DNA of 64,000 bases, taken from positions 4,526,001 through 4,590,000 of the forward strand of contig JARUPY010000474.1 of the NCBI GenBank assembly GCA_029817715.1. Direction: 5' to 3'. Under the pieces are notes generated by a model. The model saw nothing but the letters and a program-made list of their open reading frames with translations, was not told where the DNA came from and searched no databases. Made by a program: the position numbers and the translations under genes. The DNA comes from Melastoma dodecandrum (lineage: Eukaryota; Streptophyta; Magnoliopsida; Myrtales; Melastomataceae). Below are positions 21,170-32,275 of the stretch, in pieces (position 1 is the first letter of the stretch; every line of letters starts with the position of its first letter).

Positions 21170-23906
21170 ATCAGCAACAAAAACAGCGAGGAGGGCAGCC
21201 AGGAGAAGCGTAACGAATCCTCGGTTCAGACATTTATGCAAACGACACAGCAACTGAACTGGAACTGGGCGCGAAAGTGAACCTTGGGGGGTTGAGGGGG
21301 AGGGGGACCACTGCACAAATAAACAAATCCAACAATTGTCTGCTACAAACAAACACGACCAACTCCCAGAATTCAAACCGAAAACGAACAAAAAAGCAAG
21401 GGATGTGGGGGGAGGGGCTTTTCCTTTTTCCCCCAACAACCGAAAAAAAGCCAAAATCATGCAGCGACTTGCGTGCGGCAAAGTTCATTCAGACATGTGG
21501 GAACAAAAAAAAAAATTATGAAACAAGAAAAGCTGAGAAGAAGAAGAAGAACCGCGAGAAGTTTTGATTTCGAACCAACTAAAGTCTCGCTTGCCAAGGA
21601 AAAGAAAGGAAGACGGGAGTAGTGATCCTCACGCTGTTTTTTCCTTTTACCTTTTCCATCCCCCACATTCGAAAATTTGAACGAGCTTCAGGCAAAGTTA
21701 AAGAGAGAGAAACGCGAGTTTAGACATTTGAGCATCCGTTGGGGTCAAGATCCAAACTTTCCAAGCATATTATCACCCCCCATCATCAAACCAAGGAAAC
21801 CCAAAAATCCTGAATGATCCGCTGGAGTTATGGTGGAGGTACGAGACAGATAGGGGGATGGAGGGAGGGAATGGACTTCCGACAAGAAGGATTAAGGAAC
21901 TCCTCTGTCTCTGTCTGTCTTTTCTGAGGTTAGTTTTAAGCAATATGCGAATTCGCAACTCGGGATAAATTCAGAGACGACTGATAAATCCACATGATGC
22001 CAAAAACTAAATTGGATTTGAGCAAATGCCCAGAAGAAGAGTGTTGACACGAACAAGTAATAAATAATAGCAGTGAGTGGGGGGTGGGAATGGGATCAAA
22101 GACGTGCTCCCCATCTCATCTCCTCCTCCATCGTTGTTTTTGCCACTTTTGAGACATTGACCCTGTTTTTTATGATGATAGAGATAATTATGGGAACGTG
22201 TCATTAACTTGCTGTGTGTGCCTAGCATGCATTTAATTGGAGAGGCATGTCGTTAATGAGCGATCCTTTTTTGTCAAACACAGTGAATGGGGGAATATGG
22301 GGACGGATCAGAGAGCAAACTCATTCCTGCCGGCGAAATATTTACTTTTCTTCTTCTCCTTCTCTTGCTCTTTTGCTGGACATGCATAAATGCAGGGAGG
22401 GAAGTATAAAGAGCTAACAAATCCTTGGCATTTGCAGGAACTAACTAAACAGGAGGAAGGGAGGAGGAAGAGGAGCTTCCACCTCCAGATTTGTAACTCC
22501 CGAGTGATGAAGTCCTTCTCTGGTCGCCTGCCTTTCGCATCATCCCAAGTGACACTATTGCCATCCCCGCCTCTCTCTCTCTCTCTCTCGCCTTCGCCTG
22601 CAACCCCGACCATAGTCATTCCCAGCTTGATTTGTAATAACGAAACAAATATCAAGATTCATCAGTTGATAAGCCATACATGCATTACATTAACCATGAC
22701 ACGGAGCTTGAGTCCAACCACATCTTCTAGGACGAAGTTGTTCGTGGATGAATCCCGAATTTCTCTCATAAAAGCGCATAATGTAGTTAAAAAGTTAAGA
22801 GGAGAATCGCGCAAAAGGTGTATGATTCACTCAAAATGAAATTTGAAAGTTGTTTACATGGTCTCCCCAAGAAACCCCGATCAATTTAGCTAGAGCTTCA
22901 AGTAGATCGAATCCTTTCACTCGCATGTGGGGAGTTATCTCCTTTGCCTGCCGTAATTTTTGTTTGATAAAGCTACATAGTAAGCCGGTGAACCTAGGAA
23001 TTTGTGTTTCAGGGTGCATAAGCTTCAAGTCATGCGCTTGGATGCAGCAAGAATGGAGGCGGAACAGATTCTCACACCAAATGCCCTCGGCCATCGCTAG
23101 GAGGAGAACTTCCAATGGTGTCATCAGTATTCTGATGAAGATCACTGGATTTTATCTCTGGAAGCCAAGGGAAGTTTTGGGCTTACCAGAAGGTTGCCGG
23201 TCCTCTGCATAAGAAAACTAGAAGTAGAGCCCATTGTTATCAAGTTGACCACCCATCAATTTGTCTAGTTTGGGGCTTTTAGGAAAAATGATGGACAAAG
23301 CTGATGGTCTGAATATATTAATCAATCTGGCAAAGGGGTGGCCGCAAATAAAATATCAAAACGATGACATGGATGGACAACCCACTTTCCACCCTGAAAT
23401 AACATCCTGTTTGGCTATCAAGGGCAGCCGCCTGTGCCGCCGCCACTACCTAACTTAGTCAATCATCCTTGGATCATCATTATTGAGTGTCATGGCTTAC
23501 TTTGTTTTCCGCCATTTGTGTTTGAAATCCACGGCAAAAGTGGCCACAAAGCTCGAGTTTTGAATGGTGGGAATTTGACACCTTTTTGCATGCAGAGAGA
23601 CAGACAGATACCAAAAAGTTGGTTCTGTTGTCGTTGGACTGGAACCCCCCCTCCCACCATGTTCCTATCAAATTTGCCTAACGCCACTAACTTACCAAAG
23701 CCGATGCAAAGAAAGACAGATCGTAGGAAAAGGCAACCTCCGGAATATCATCATCACACCAGCAAAGTCACCAACACTTTCTACAGACTCTCCCAACATT
23801 TCATCTCAGGATCAAACCAAGAAAATAAGTTAAAAAAGCTTTTCCAGGGGGCTTGACGAAGATGAAGCCCTCCTTCTCGATCCTGACTCGTTTATTCGTC
23901 TGCCAT
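21170..23906. other. RopGEF upstream region and intergenic DNA
   Basis: No supported gene is present. The region holds purine/pyrimidine-biased tracts near 21500-21560 and a CT microsatellite at about 22569-22590. A 104-codon minus-strand frame lies at 22831-23145; it has a peptide-like composition but no family I recognise. Confidence 0.4.
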
Positions 23907-26662
23907 TCAACTCCTACCAGTTACTTTCCAAAGGGCTTGTTTGATCATTCCGACAGAACACCCCGCCACTCCCCGGAACTGTCATAACAATGAACGGGTA
24001 TACGATATCATATTTTTCGGGCTTTATCCTAGATAAATGACTAATGAGATAAACTTTGCACCAACTACCTTTGATCTGAGAGTTAACGAGAGGATGCCAT
24101 CCAGAGTCGATGACTGCACAGAGTATGCATCCAGCTGCAGGTTGTTGATTGCCTCTAATATGTCCACGAGCATATAGTCTCTATAAATACACTTTATCTC
24201 GATCAGGACCTCACTATCCTTCACGTCGATCTTGATTTCCGATCCCAATCCATTGCTCACTATGATCTTGCTGAGTCCCGGATTGGTTTCATCGATGTCG
24301 GAGGCCTTTCTCTTGTTCGTCCACCTCTTCTTCCCACTGTTATTAGATGTCTTTTCAACCATGTCCGGAAACTTTCTCCTGTTTCTTCTTACTTCCACCT
24401 CCGTTGCTTCCATGCTGGACTCCAACTCCTCCACTCTAGCCTCGAGCTCTTTCAGGTAGTGGATCGTGTCGTCGATGATTGATGCCTTATCCATCTGGAC
24501 AAGCATCACTGGCACCTTGTAGAGACTTTCTTACACAAAACAAAAAGACAACGATTAAAAGAAAAAAAAAGACCAAAAAGTTTGTCACCTTCTCAATGGA
24601 CGACGGAATCATAGATCCCAGGACCAAAAACTTATCATGTTCCACCTTCTTCGCGGGCAAATCATGTCCTTGACTGCAATTTGAATCAACCATATTCCTA
24701 GATGATTGTTTTTCCTGTTGTAGTGCCATCAATGATGCATTATGCAACATCGGGACTTTGAATAAAGCCTTCTTCAGCATTTGTTGTTGCGCTGGTGGTC
24801 TGTGAACTTCGAGCACTCGCCAACTGATGAAGCAAGATTTACGACTGCAATAGCACATGCACAGGGAGTCTGGTGCTCCACTTGAATTTTTAAGGATGGA
24901 GGAGATTGTCCGCTTGTAATGTGAGAAATCATCGCCCCTATGATCAAGGCAGCTCAGCTTTGAGTGGTTGCATTCTTCAAATTGCTTAAGATAAATGTGG
25001 TTAGCATTGTCATGCTTTGGAGATAAGCCAGCCATATTGTGGTTTGCAATAGCTTCGGATATGCAATCGCTTGAGTGGATCGATGCTTGAATGCCATTAC
25101 TGAAGTCATCATTAGCAAAATGCCAACTCTGAACTTGAGATGCCCCTTCGCCGTTAGGGTGATCAACCGTGAAACTATCTTCTGTCTGGTGATTATGATC
25201 GCACCCATTGGAACAGTCATCTGGTGAATCCATATCCGAATCTTTTTCATCCAAGCAGCTCCGCCTTTCATGATCGGACTCGAATTTCCCTGAAGGCGAT
25301 TGGAGGTTGTTCAAAACCAAAGTATCCACCATGTTCATATCAGCTTTCAAGCAAATGGAGTCTTCACAATTGTCTCCATTGTTTTGTGAAGATTCTTCAT
25401 AACACGTGGGCTTTGAGAAATCAAGTAAAGAGAGTTTGATATGCTGGAGAAGGCCAGGGTCCTCAGGAACCTGTTGTGAATCAATCACGGAGAAATCAAT
25501 TAGAGTTTTAAGTTAGGAGCTACCTCAACAGAAAGTACATGTTGAAAGATCAGAAAATACCAGATCAGTCACGCCAAGTTCAATGACTCCTCCGAGGTAA
25601 GGGAAGGACAGAACAGTCTGTCATGGGAAATGACATCAATCAAAGAGCTTCTTCCTTTGAATGTGAAGTACACATGCTTCTGTCAATGAGAAAAGAGGCA
25701 AAGAGAGAAAGAGATACACCGGTACCTGAATAGATGCACTCTGAGTGAAATCAATGAGATCAAGCAGGCAGATTCAACCCGAGGAGAAGAAAATGCAACA
25801 AGTCAGCCAATAACACGTGAAATGTGTGAGAACATCCAATTATGCTGGACCAGTTTCTGCCACTAAATTAACATTTACCTTGGCAAGAAGCGAGCGAGAG
25901 AACACTTTGCTGTCTGCATGCTGAGCACTGCACAGCCAAATGGTTTGATTGTTGGCCAATGTTCTCCCAGGAAGCCTGAAATTACAACTCATTGGTCAGC
26001 AATAGCCGCTCGCAAAACAAACTCGGGGATAAAGTTATCGAACATCCAATCTTACCCTTCCCCAGCATTGAACACGAATGACATACAAACGAAGTAATAC
26101 CACTCCTCGTCAGTGAGATCCTCTGGAGACAGTGCATCAGAGGGCCGTTTGGTTAGAGTGTCAGGCTCTCCTTCCAGTAATGACTCGTAAAGTTCTCTCA
26201 ATTGTTCACTCCTCTTTAACCCAATCTTATCCGGTTTAAGTTCCCCGGCTTGGACAGTCTTCCTAGTCTTGATGTCGCCGTTATAGTAGCCATCGCGCCA
26301 CTCCAGTACACTTCAAATGCAGAAAGAATTCACCAGCGAATCAATCCCTCGTCAAAAGATTTAAACTTTATAGATGAATTCCTTGCTTCACAATCACAGA
26401 CATACTAAGAACTGCTCTGTAAACTGAACAACTCGGACTCTACAGGTAAATCGGAGTTAAACCTTCACAAGTAGCAAGTTTCTATACATGGAAACATAGT
26501 AAAAGCCACATAAAGGGAAAGGGATGTGCAAAAGAAGAATCCATACCCATGTTGGGTAGGTGATAGTGACCAAAAGATTGCATAACTCCACTGGATGCTC
26601 CTCACAGCAACAGCAAGGCGCTTCCTCAGATTCCCAGGCACACCCTCTTCCTGAATCTCCAT
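23907..26662 (-). CDS. Class IIIf bHLH transcription factor, GL3/EGL3/MYC1-like
   Basis: Eight exons close in frame: 26662-26547, 26310-26056, 25975-25879, 25740-25726, 25617-25561, 25470-24589, 24494-24069, 23978-23907 (1920 nt, 639 residues). This family partners R2R3-MYB and WD40 proteins to control flavonoid genes and epidermal cell fate. The MYB-binding N-terminal domain (residues 1-180) has the signature LRKRLAVAVRSIQWSYAIFW. An acidic middle follows, then the HLH with MDKASIIDDTIHYLKELEARVEELES from residue 475, and an ACT-like C-terminal domain ending in SVGMIKQALWKVTGRS. The last 72-nt exon is short and easily missed. The basic region (HDLPAKKVEHDKF) looks eroded compared with relatives. 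ATG 26662 was chosen because it starts the conserved EEGVPGNLRK block; upstream in-frame ATGs exist. Confidence 0.93.
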
Positions 26663-28220
26663 CCTCTCAAACAATCTGTACAATTCAATCCATTCATCCC
26701 CTTCATTAACTTCCATACAGCTACGAATCAAAACACAACTACCCATTTTCAAGAAAGACAACTCTTGACTTACTTCTTCCTTGGAAACACTTCACCTACT
26801 TTACTCTTTCTTTTTCATAAGAGACGCTGAGAACTGAACAAAAGAAAGAAGAGTAGCGATAGATCAGATGCGGATCTCCTGTGTTCATCTCATTTGGCCG
26901 ATCCAATGAGAAGGACAAAAACAAAAGGGGAATATGGAATAATTGAAGAGTATGGCCAAAAGAGAAAGGAAAGGAGAAAATAAGTGGGCAAGCTCCAGTT
27001 GTGTGGTAAGTGATGATGAAAATTATGTAAAGGGACAAACTTTTTGTGCTCTACATATGAACCCCCCCCCCCCCTCTGTAATCTTTGGTGGCCTGTGTTT
27101 AGAGACTCTTGTTCCCTTGACAACTCCTTTCTCTTTTTCCCCCGAAATGGGCATAAGCAGGAGGTATCACAAGCTTAGCCCTGAGACAATAAATTCTTAA
27201 AGCTCAAGAATTAGTTCCTCCATGCATCTCTGACTGACGGAGGGAATATATGCACGCGTCTTTAGCACAGAACCCAAGACGACGACGACGACAAAATCAG
27301 ACATAAAGACAAACCAAATTTCTTACATGGACACAGGGTTCATTAAAAAGGAAGATGACAGATCTCACGTGGATTAACCACAATCAACAGTAGCAATGGA
27401 AGTGGTGTTGGTACTGAGAATGGGAGGAGGAGGAGGAAGAGGAGCAGGGCCTGTGCCAATGGTTCCCCACCTTTTGTTCTTGTGTGAAAGAAAGAAGACA
27501 AGTAGTTTGAAAGGGAAAACTGGTAATAAAAAAAAAGGACGGACATTGGTGGGGATGGTCAAGTGATGTGTGTGGTGGTAGCTAGTAGGCCATGTTTTGT
27601 TTGTCCTCCTTGACTTTATTGAAATAACATCTCTTGTTTTTTCCCTCTTAATTGTCTAATCATCTGCTGATTTTTTTTTTTAAGAGCTTGACTACAATCC
27701 TGGGGCAGCCTTCTTCCAGACATCAATTTTGAAAGCAAGGAAGGGGTCATGGAATATAAAAGCCACCGTGGGCTTGTTCTCTTGAGGAAATCTATGGTGG
27801 TTGGGATGGATATGGATGGATTGCAGGCTTAGGAGGAATTGGGTGTCCTGGGTTCATGTGGTATTGAAGTGATCTTGTTCAGTAGGTGGTATTATGATTG
27901 AGGGCAGCCGTATCGTAGGAAAAATTAAGGTCCCCCCCCCCCCCCAAAACATATAATAGTCTATTCTAGCCAATATAGTCTGGATAATAGATAGATTACA
28001 TAGGGCCAATAGCATCCCACGCCTCGGCCACATGGAAGACTGGTCCAATTCCAAACAGGGCTCATCTTCACTACTTCCATGGGCTCTTATCTTGAGAGGT
28101 TATACAACCAAGCACGTTTCCCGTCTGGGTGGTTAATAAAGTTCTTTTTTTTTTGGCCTGGACACATAGAAGGGGACCGAAGATTGGCTTTAATCTTGAT
28201 TCGTCCCCGTTCCCCTTCTA
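26663..28220. other. bHLH upstream region and intergenic DNA
   Basis: No gene is seen. Two long homopolymer C runs occur, near 27063-27074 and 27932-27945, and a T-run near 27671. The first kilobase is the likely promoter and 5' leader of the bHLH gene. Confidence 0.4.
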
Positions 28221-29240
28221 TTAAGCCTTGAAAACAGGGTGAACTGAATCCTCGCTTGAATTAAGGAAGCCGATCCTGGAAATACAATCTCTCATCCTCT
28301 TCAAAAGGGGCTCCATGGCGGAGGCATTTGCGAGGGTCTTCCGCTTAAGCAGCTCGAGCTTCTCCTTGATGGCTTCATCATCCCGGCTGTAATGTGACGA
28401 TGTTCCCAACCCCGTCATCTCTCCTCCTGAACAAACAAAAGAGAGCAGCGATGTGGGCAATGGAGATCAAGCCATAGTTCTGGGGAAGGCCATCATAAGA
28501 ATCGCTCAAAGAACAAGCAAACAAACAAGCTAATCGTATGTAAACATCAATTGCTGCAGCAATCCATCAAAGCATGCGGCAGAGCTCACACTTCTCTATT
28601 AAGTATAACTAAGACTTGCAATTCATCATAATGAAGTCCAACCACAACATACAAGCAACATGCATCATATATATAGATAATTCTTTGCTTAAACGCTGGC
28701 GCATGACAGCTACTCAAATCTCCAGCGTAGACATTTTCATCTGTCCAAGGTCGAGTGTGCTATTTTGATACCGGCAACAATCTAAGCAGAGGTTACGAGA
28801 GAGCTATTTTCTTATTTAACAGCCTATCTGCCTAATGCACCGACTGAGGGAATGTCCTCAGAGGATCCATATAATGTCAATAGGACAGGGAAAACCCACA
28901 GCCACAGGACAATGTGCTCACACGCTACGCCGCACAACGCACCATTTCTCAGTTTCAGTTCAAACAATTTCGAGGCCAAAAAGTGGTATCACCGTAGGGT
29001 AACGGGAGATATACCTACTGAAGCATTAGCACCATCACCAGCTTCAGAAGGCGACGAAAAATCCCAGCTTTCCGAAGAAGTGAGGGAAGAGAAGGCCTCC
29101 TTGAGCTGCTCAGGGACAGTCCGCCGATAACGGATGATCCTGTCAGCTAGTTCCGCGACATCTGCTTCTAACTTCTCCACTTCCCCTACTCCCCCGCCCC
29201 CGATTTCTAGGGCTTGCTGGGGACGGCCATCCACGGCCAT
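28221..29240 (-). CDS. Small coiled-coil protein of unknown function
   Basis: Two exons, 29240-29015 and 28426-28221, join in phase to give 143 residues. I do not recognise the family. The N-terminal half has a heptad-like helix (VEKLEADVAELADRIIRYRR) followed by a Ser/Glu-rich stretch. The C-terminal half has a second helix (DDEAIKEKLELLKRKTLA). The helical, Lys/Glu/Leu-rich make-up suggests a structural or complex subunit protein, but no function is assigned. Support for a real gene: both splice sites are canonical, the phase matches, the codon usage looks coding, and TGGGCC/GGCCCA-type promoter motifs lie just upstream at 29437-29473. The intron of about 590 bp shows no embedded gene. Confidence 0.72.
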
Positions 29241-29424
29241 TCTCCGGTTGGATGGTCGTAATCGGGGGTAGAGGTGATCAACGACCTAATCGGAGCTCCA
29301 GGAGATCACCAATGAGGACGGTGGTCGGACTTCGTCGGTGAATCTGACCTTCAATCGCCGGCGAATCTGAAGCTTTCTGAACAGAGATTTGGTGGGAAAA
29401 TAGACCCAGGAAGGAAATATATGT

Positions 29425-29475
29425 TGGGTCTAGGCTACATTGGGTTGGCCCAACAACGATATAGGCCCATGGGCT
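29425..29475 (-). promoter_or_regulatory. Site II (GGCCCA-type) promoter motifs
   Basis: Clustered TGGGTTGGCCCAAC and AGGCCCATGGGCT palindromic motifs lie about 200-230 bp upstream of the ATG at 29240. Such TCP-bound site II elements mark promoters of plant housekeeping and growth genes. The assignment to this gene rests on position. Confidence 0.5.
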
Positions 29476-30464
29476 ATACAGCCTTTGGGGACATCCGAGT
29501 CGAGAAGAGTGTTGTTATCCTGGAAAGCCGATCTTGAAACACATGGATCGTAAAAGCCAGATTTTCAACCCAGGTTGATGATGCAACCTTGGCGGTTTCA
29601 GGGTAGCTGGCTCGCTTCCGCGCCACCGTGAACAAACAACGCGGCACACAGTCGCTGGAAGTTACGAACAAGAGCCAAAACATGATGGATTCAACTACTT
29701 ATAGGGGAACTGAGCCAACCCAACATAAAAAAGGGCACAACACCGCACTCTCGCCCCTCGATCTGAGAATCCTACACCACAATGAAACTTGGCATCGGTA
29801 CTACCAGTTCCCGGGCCTTTGTAGTGCTGCTGGAGCCCGAGTTCCCCAATGAGATCCTTTGCGTGACCTTCTGCGACAGAATTGCTTTCTTAATCTGCAG
29901 CAAACAAGGGATGTTAAGACGTCAAAAGCCAAGAAGAGAGGAGGAGATAAAAGCATAAATTTTCAGATAGGCATTCCAGAAGTAGTGTCAATCAGTCACT
30001 CTTATACATCCCACGTAATTTGCAAATGGAAACGCGGGGACACAAAATCACAGTGCTACTACCCCCACAATGCAAACAACAACAGAGTGGCGCAGAGCTC
30101 TTCGGATCTTATAGCTTTCCTAGCAGGTGCTGTCAGGAGTTAAGAAATGGTAAGCCTAAGCCGTCGGAAAGACACCACAGTCTCCAACCAACTACGGCTT
30201 CAAGTGAAACCACCTCAAACCCATATGCAGCAATCTGAAATTTCCACGATGGTTCTTATAAAACTTTAAGGTCATCCCATCTTCTGATCATTGCGATCAA
30301 GTCCCAGAAACTGGAAACAAATAAGGGTACAAACAGGGTAAGATCCAAACTCTGATTCCGGTTTCGTTAATAACATTGACCTGTTAAGACTTGCTGATCG
30401 CAGGAAAATCGAGTCGGTAAGAGTTTTAGAAAAATCAATTAATTATATAAAATCCCATTTATTA
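29476..30464. other. Intergenic DNA up to Copia 5' LTR
   Basis: Only short unrelated frames are present, and I see no gene or clear repeat. Confidence 0.4.
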
Positions 30465-30713
30465 TGAATATTTGTGAATGTCATTATGACTCCGAGGAAT
30501 ATCTGCTGAGATTCTTCGTCTGTCGAAACTCTTCATCTACTTCATCGAGACCCTTCGTTTACCGACACGTTTTATTTGCTTATACTATAAATAGAAAATT
30601 TTGTAAGATGTATCATTGCAACATTTGATCGAAATCAATAAAGAATTCCTCTTTGCTCTTTCCTCGTATTCCCTCGTTTCTTTCATCTTTTCTACGTTCT
30701 TCATTTTATAACA
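30465..30713 (+). repeat. Copia 5' LTR
   Basis: The repeat begins TG and ends CA. It has CTATAAATAG at 30585-30594 and an AATAAA signal near 30638. The internal region starts with the tRNA-primer-like GTTATCAGCACGA directly after it. Confidence 0.85.
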
Positions 30714-30907
30714 CGTTATCAGCACGATTCTCTCGTTTTCAAAGAAAAGGGCAAGTCTCCCTCCTGGTCCGTGGTAGCCAAGTATCCCTCCTCGTTTGTG
30801 AAAGCCAAGTCGATCGAGGTTGACAACGGTATCCTCGAAAAAACTTTCAATCTTATTTCTTTTTATCTCATCAGTTATTTTCTCTTATAGTCATCTTGTC
30901 AAACCTC

Positions 30908-31960
30908 ATGAAATTGGAGTTCACGGCCCTTGACATCACCGGAAGGGATTAACTCTCATGGATTTTAGATACTGAAATTCATTTAGTGGCCAATGGTCTT
31001 GGAAACACCATCAAAGACCAAAACACGACATCTGACCAAAATAAGGCCAAAGCAATTATTTTCCTTCGTCGTCATCTTCACGAAGGTTTAAAAATTGAGT
31101 ACCTCGCCGTGAAAGATCCCTTGATTCTGTGGAATAGTTTGAAAGAAATGTATGATCATTTGAAAACGATCATTCTTCTCAAGGCTCAGTTTGATTGGTT
31201 GCATTTGCACCTTCAGGATTTTAAATCGGTGAGCGAATACAATTCGACATTATTTCGAATTACTTCTCAATTGAAATTATGTGGAGAAACTATTACTGAT
31301 GGGGATATGTTGCAAAAAAAAAACATTATCCACTTTCATGCATCGAATGTGCTCATACAGCAGCAATATCGTGCAAAAAGTTTTGAGAAGTATTCTGAAT
31401 TGATTTCATGTCTCTTGTTGGCTGAACAAAATAATGAGCTTCTGATGAAGAACCCTGAGGCCCGTCCGACAGGGTCTGCTCCATTCCCTGAAGTGAATGT
31501 GACAACATATAATTATGGAGGACGTCTTGGTCGTGGTCCCAATCGTGGCCGCGGAAATGGACGTGGACGTGGTTACAATCGTAGACGTGGTGGTGGTCGA
31601 TATTATCTTCTCAACAATCGCCCCCAATATGTGGAAATGGGAAAAAATGATAAAGAGGCACATGATGACAAAATGGGTCAATTCAACAAAACTGTGGAGA
31701 ATAAATGTTATCGATGTGGCATGAAGGGTCATTGGTCACGTACCTGTCGTACATCGAAACATTTGGCTGATCTCTATCAAGAGTCACTAAAGGGAGAAAG
31801 GGCGATTGAGATAAACTTTATTTCCGAACAAGGAAAAATGACGATGGAGACAAACTTTACTTTCGGTGATGGCAAAATAGATTTTAGACTCGATGACTTC
31901 TCCCAATTTGATGTAGCCGATTTTCTTATCGAGCCTGAAAATAAAAATGATGTCATCTAA
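30908..31960 (+). pseudogene. Copia gag remnant
   Basis: The frame begins with ATG at 30908 and a family-typical start, is broken by TAA at 30950-30952, and then stays open to 31960. It has the helical capsid region (LKIEYLAVKDPLILWNSLKEMYDHL), a Gly/Arg-rich tract (GRGPNRGRGNGRGRGYNRR) and a CCHC knuckle (CYRCGMKGHWSRTC). The single early stop would prevent translation of the full protein. Confidence 0.85.
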
Positions 31961-32275
31961 AGTTTTTTTTTTATATTTTATGTAGCCAACTCTCTTGTCG
32001 GGCATGAAATACAAGTTTCTTTATATTGATGTATTCTATTTTAAATGAACTTTCATAATTATCTAATTATATATTTTTATTATGAATTTTAGTAACTAAA
32101 ATTTTTAATTATAAGAAACCGTTGAAACAACCTGATGCTTGTACCATGTTTATTATTATTATTTTATACTTATGTATATCATTAAAGCGTAATATTCTTA
32201 TTTTATTTTCATGAAGAAAATGGAGGTTTCCGGAAGCGAATTCTCAACCATTGATAAATGCACTTGTCTTGTGGA

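Noticed and set aside
21170..21481. RopGEF start at 21481
   Set aside because: The extra N-terminal residues come from A/T- and homopolymer-rich sequence that looks like untranslated leader; 21169 is preferred, though the hydrophobic stretch just upstream keeps some doubt.
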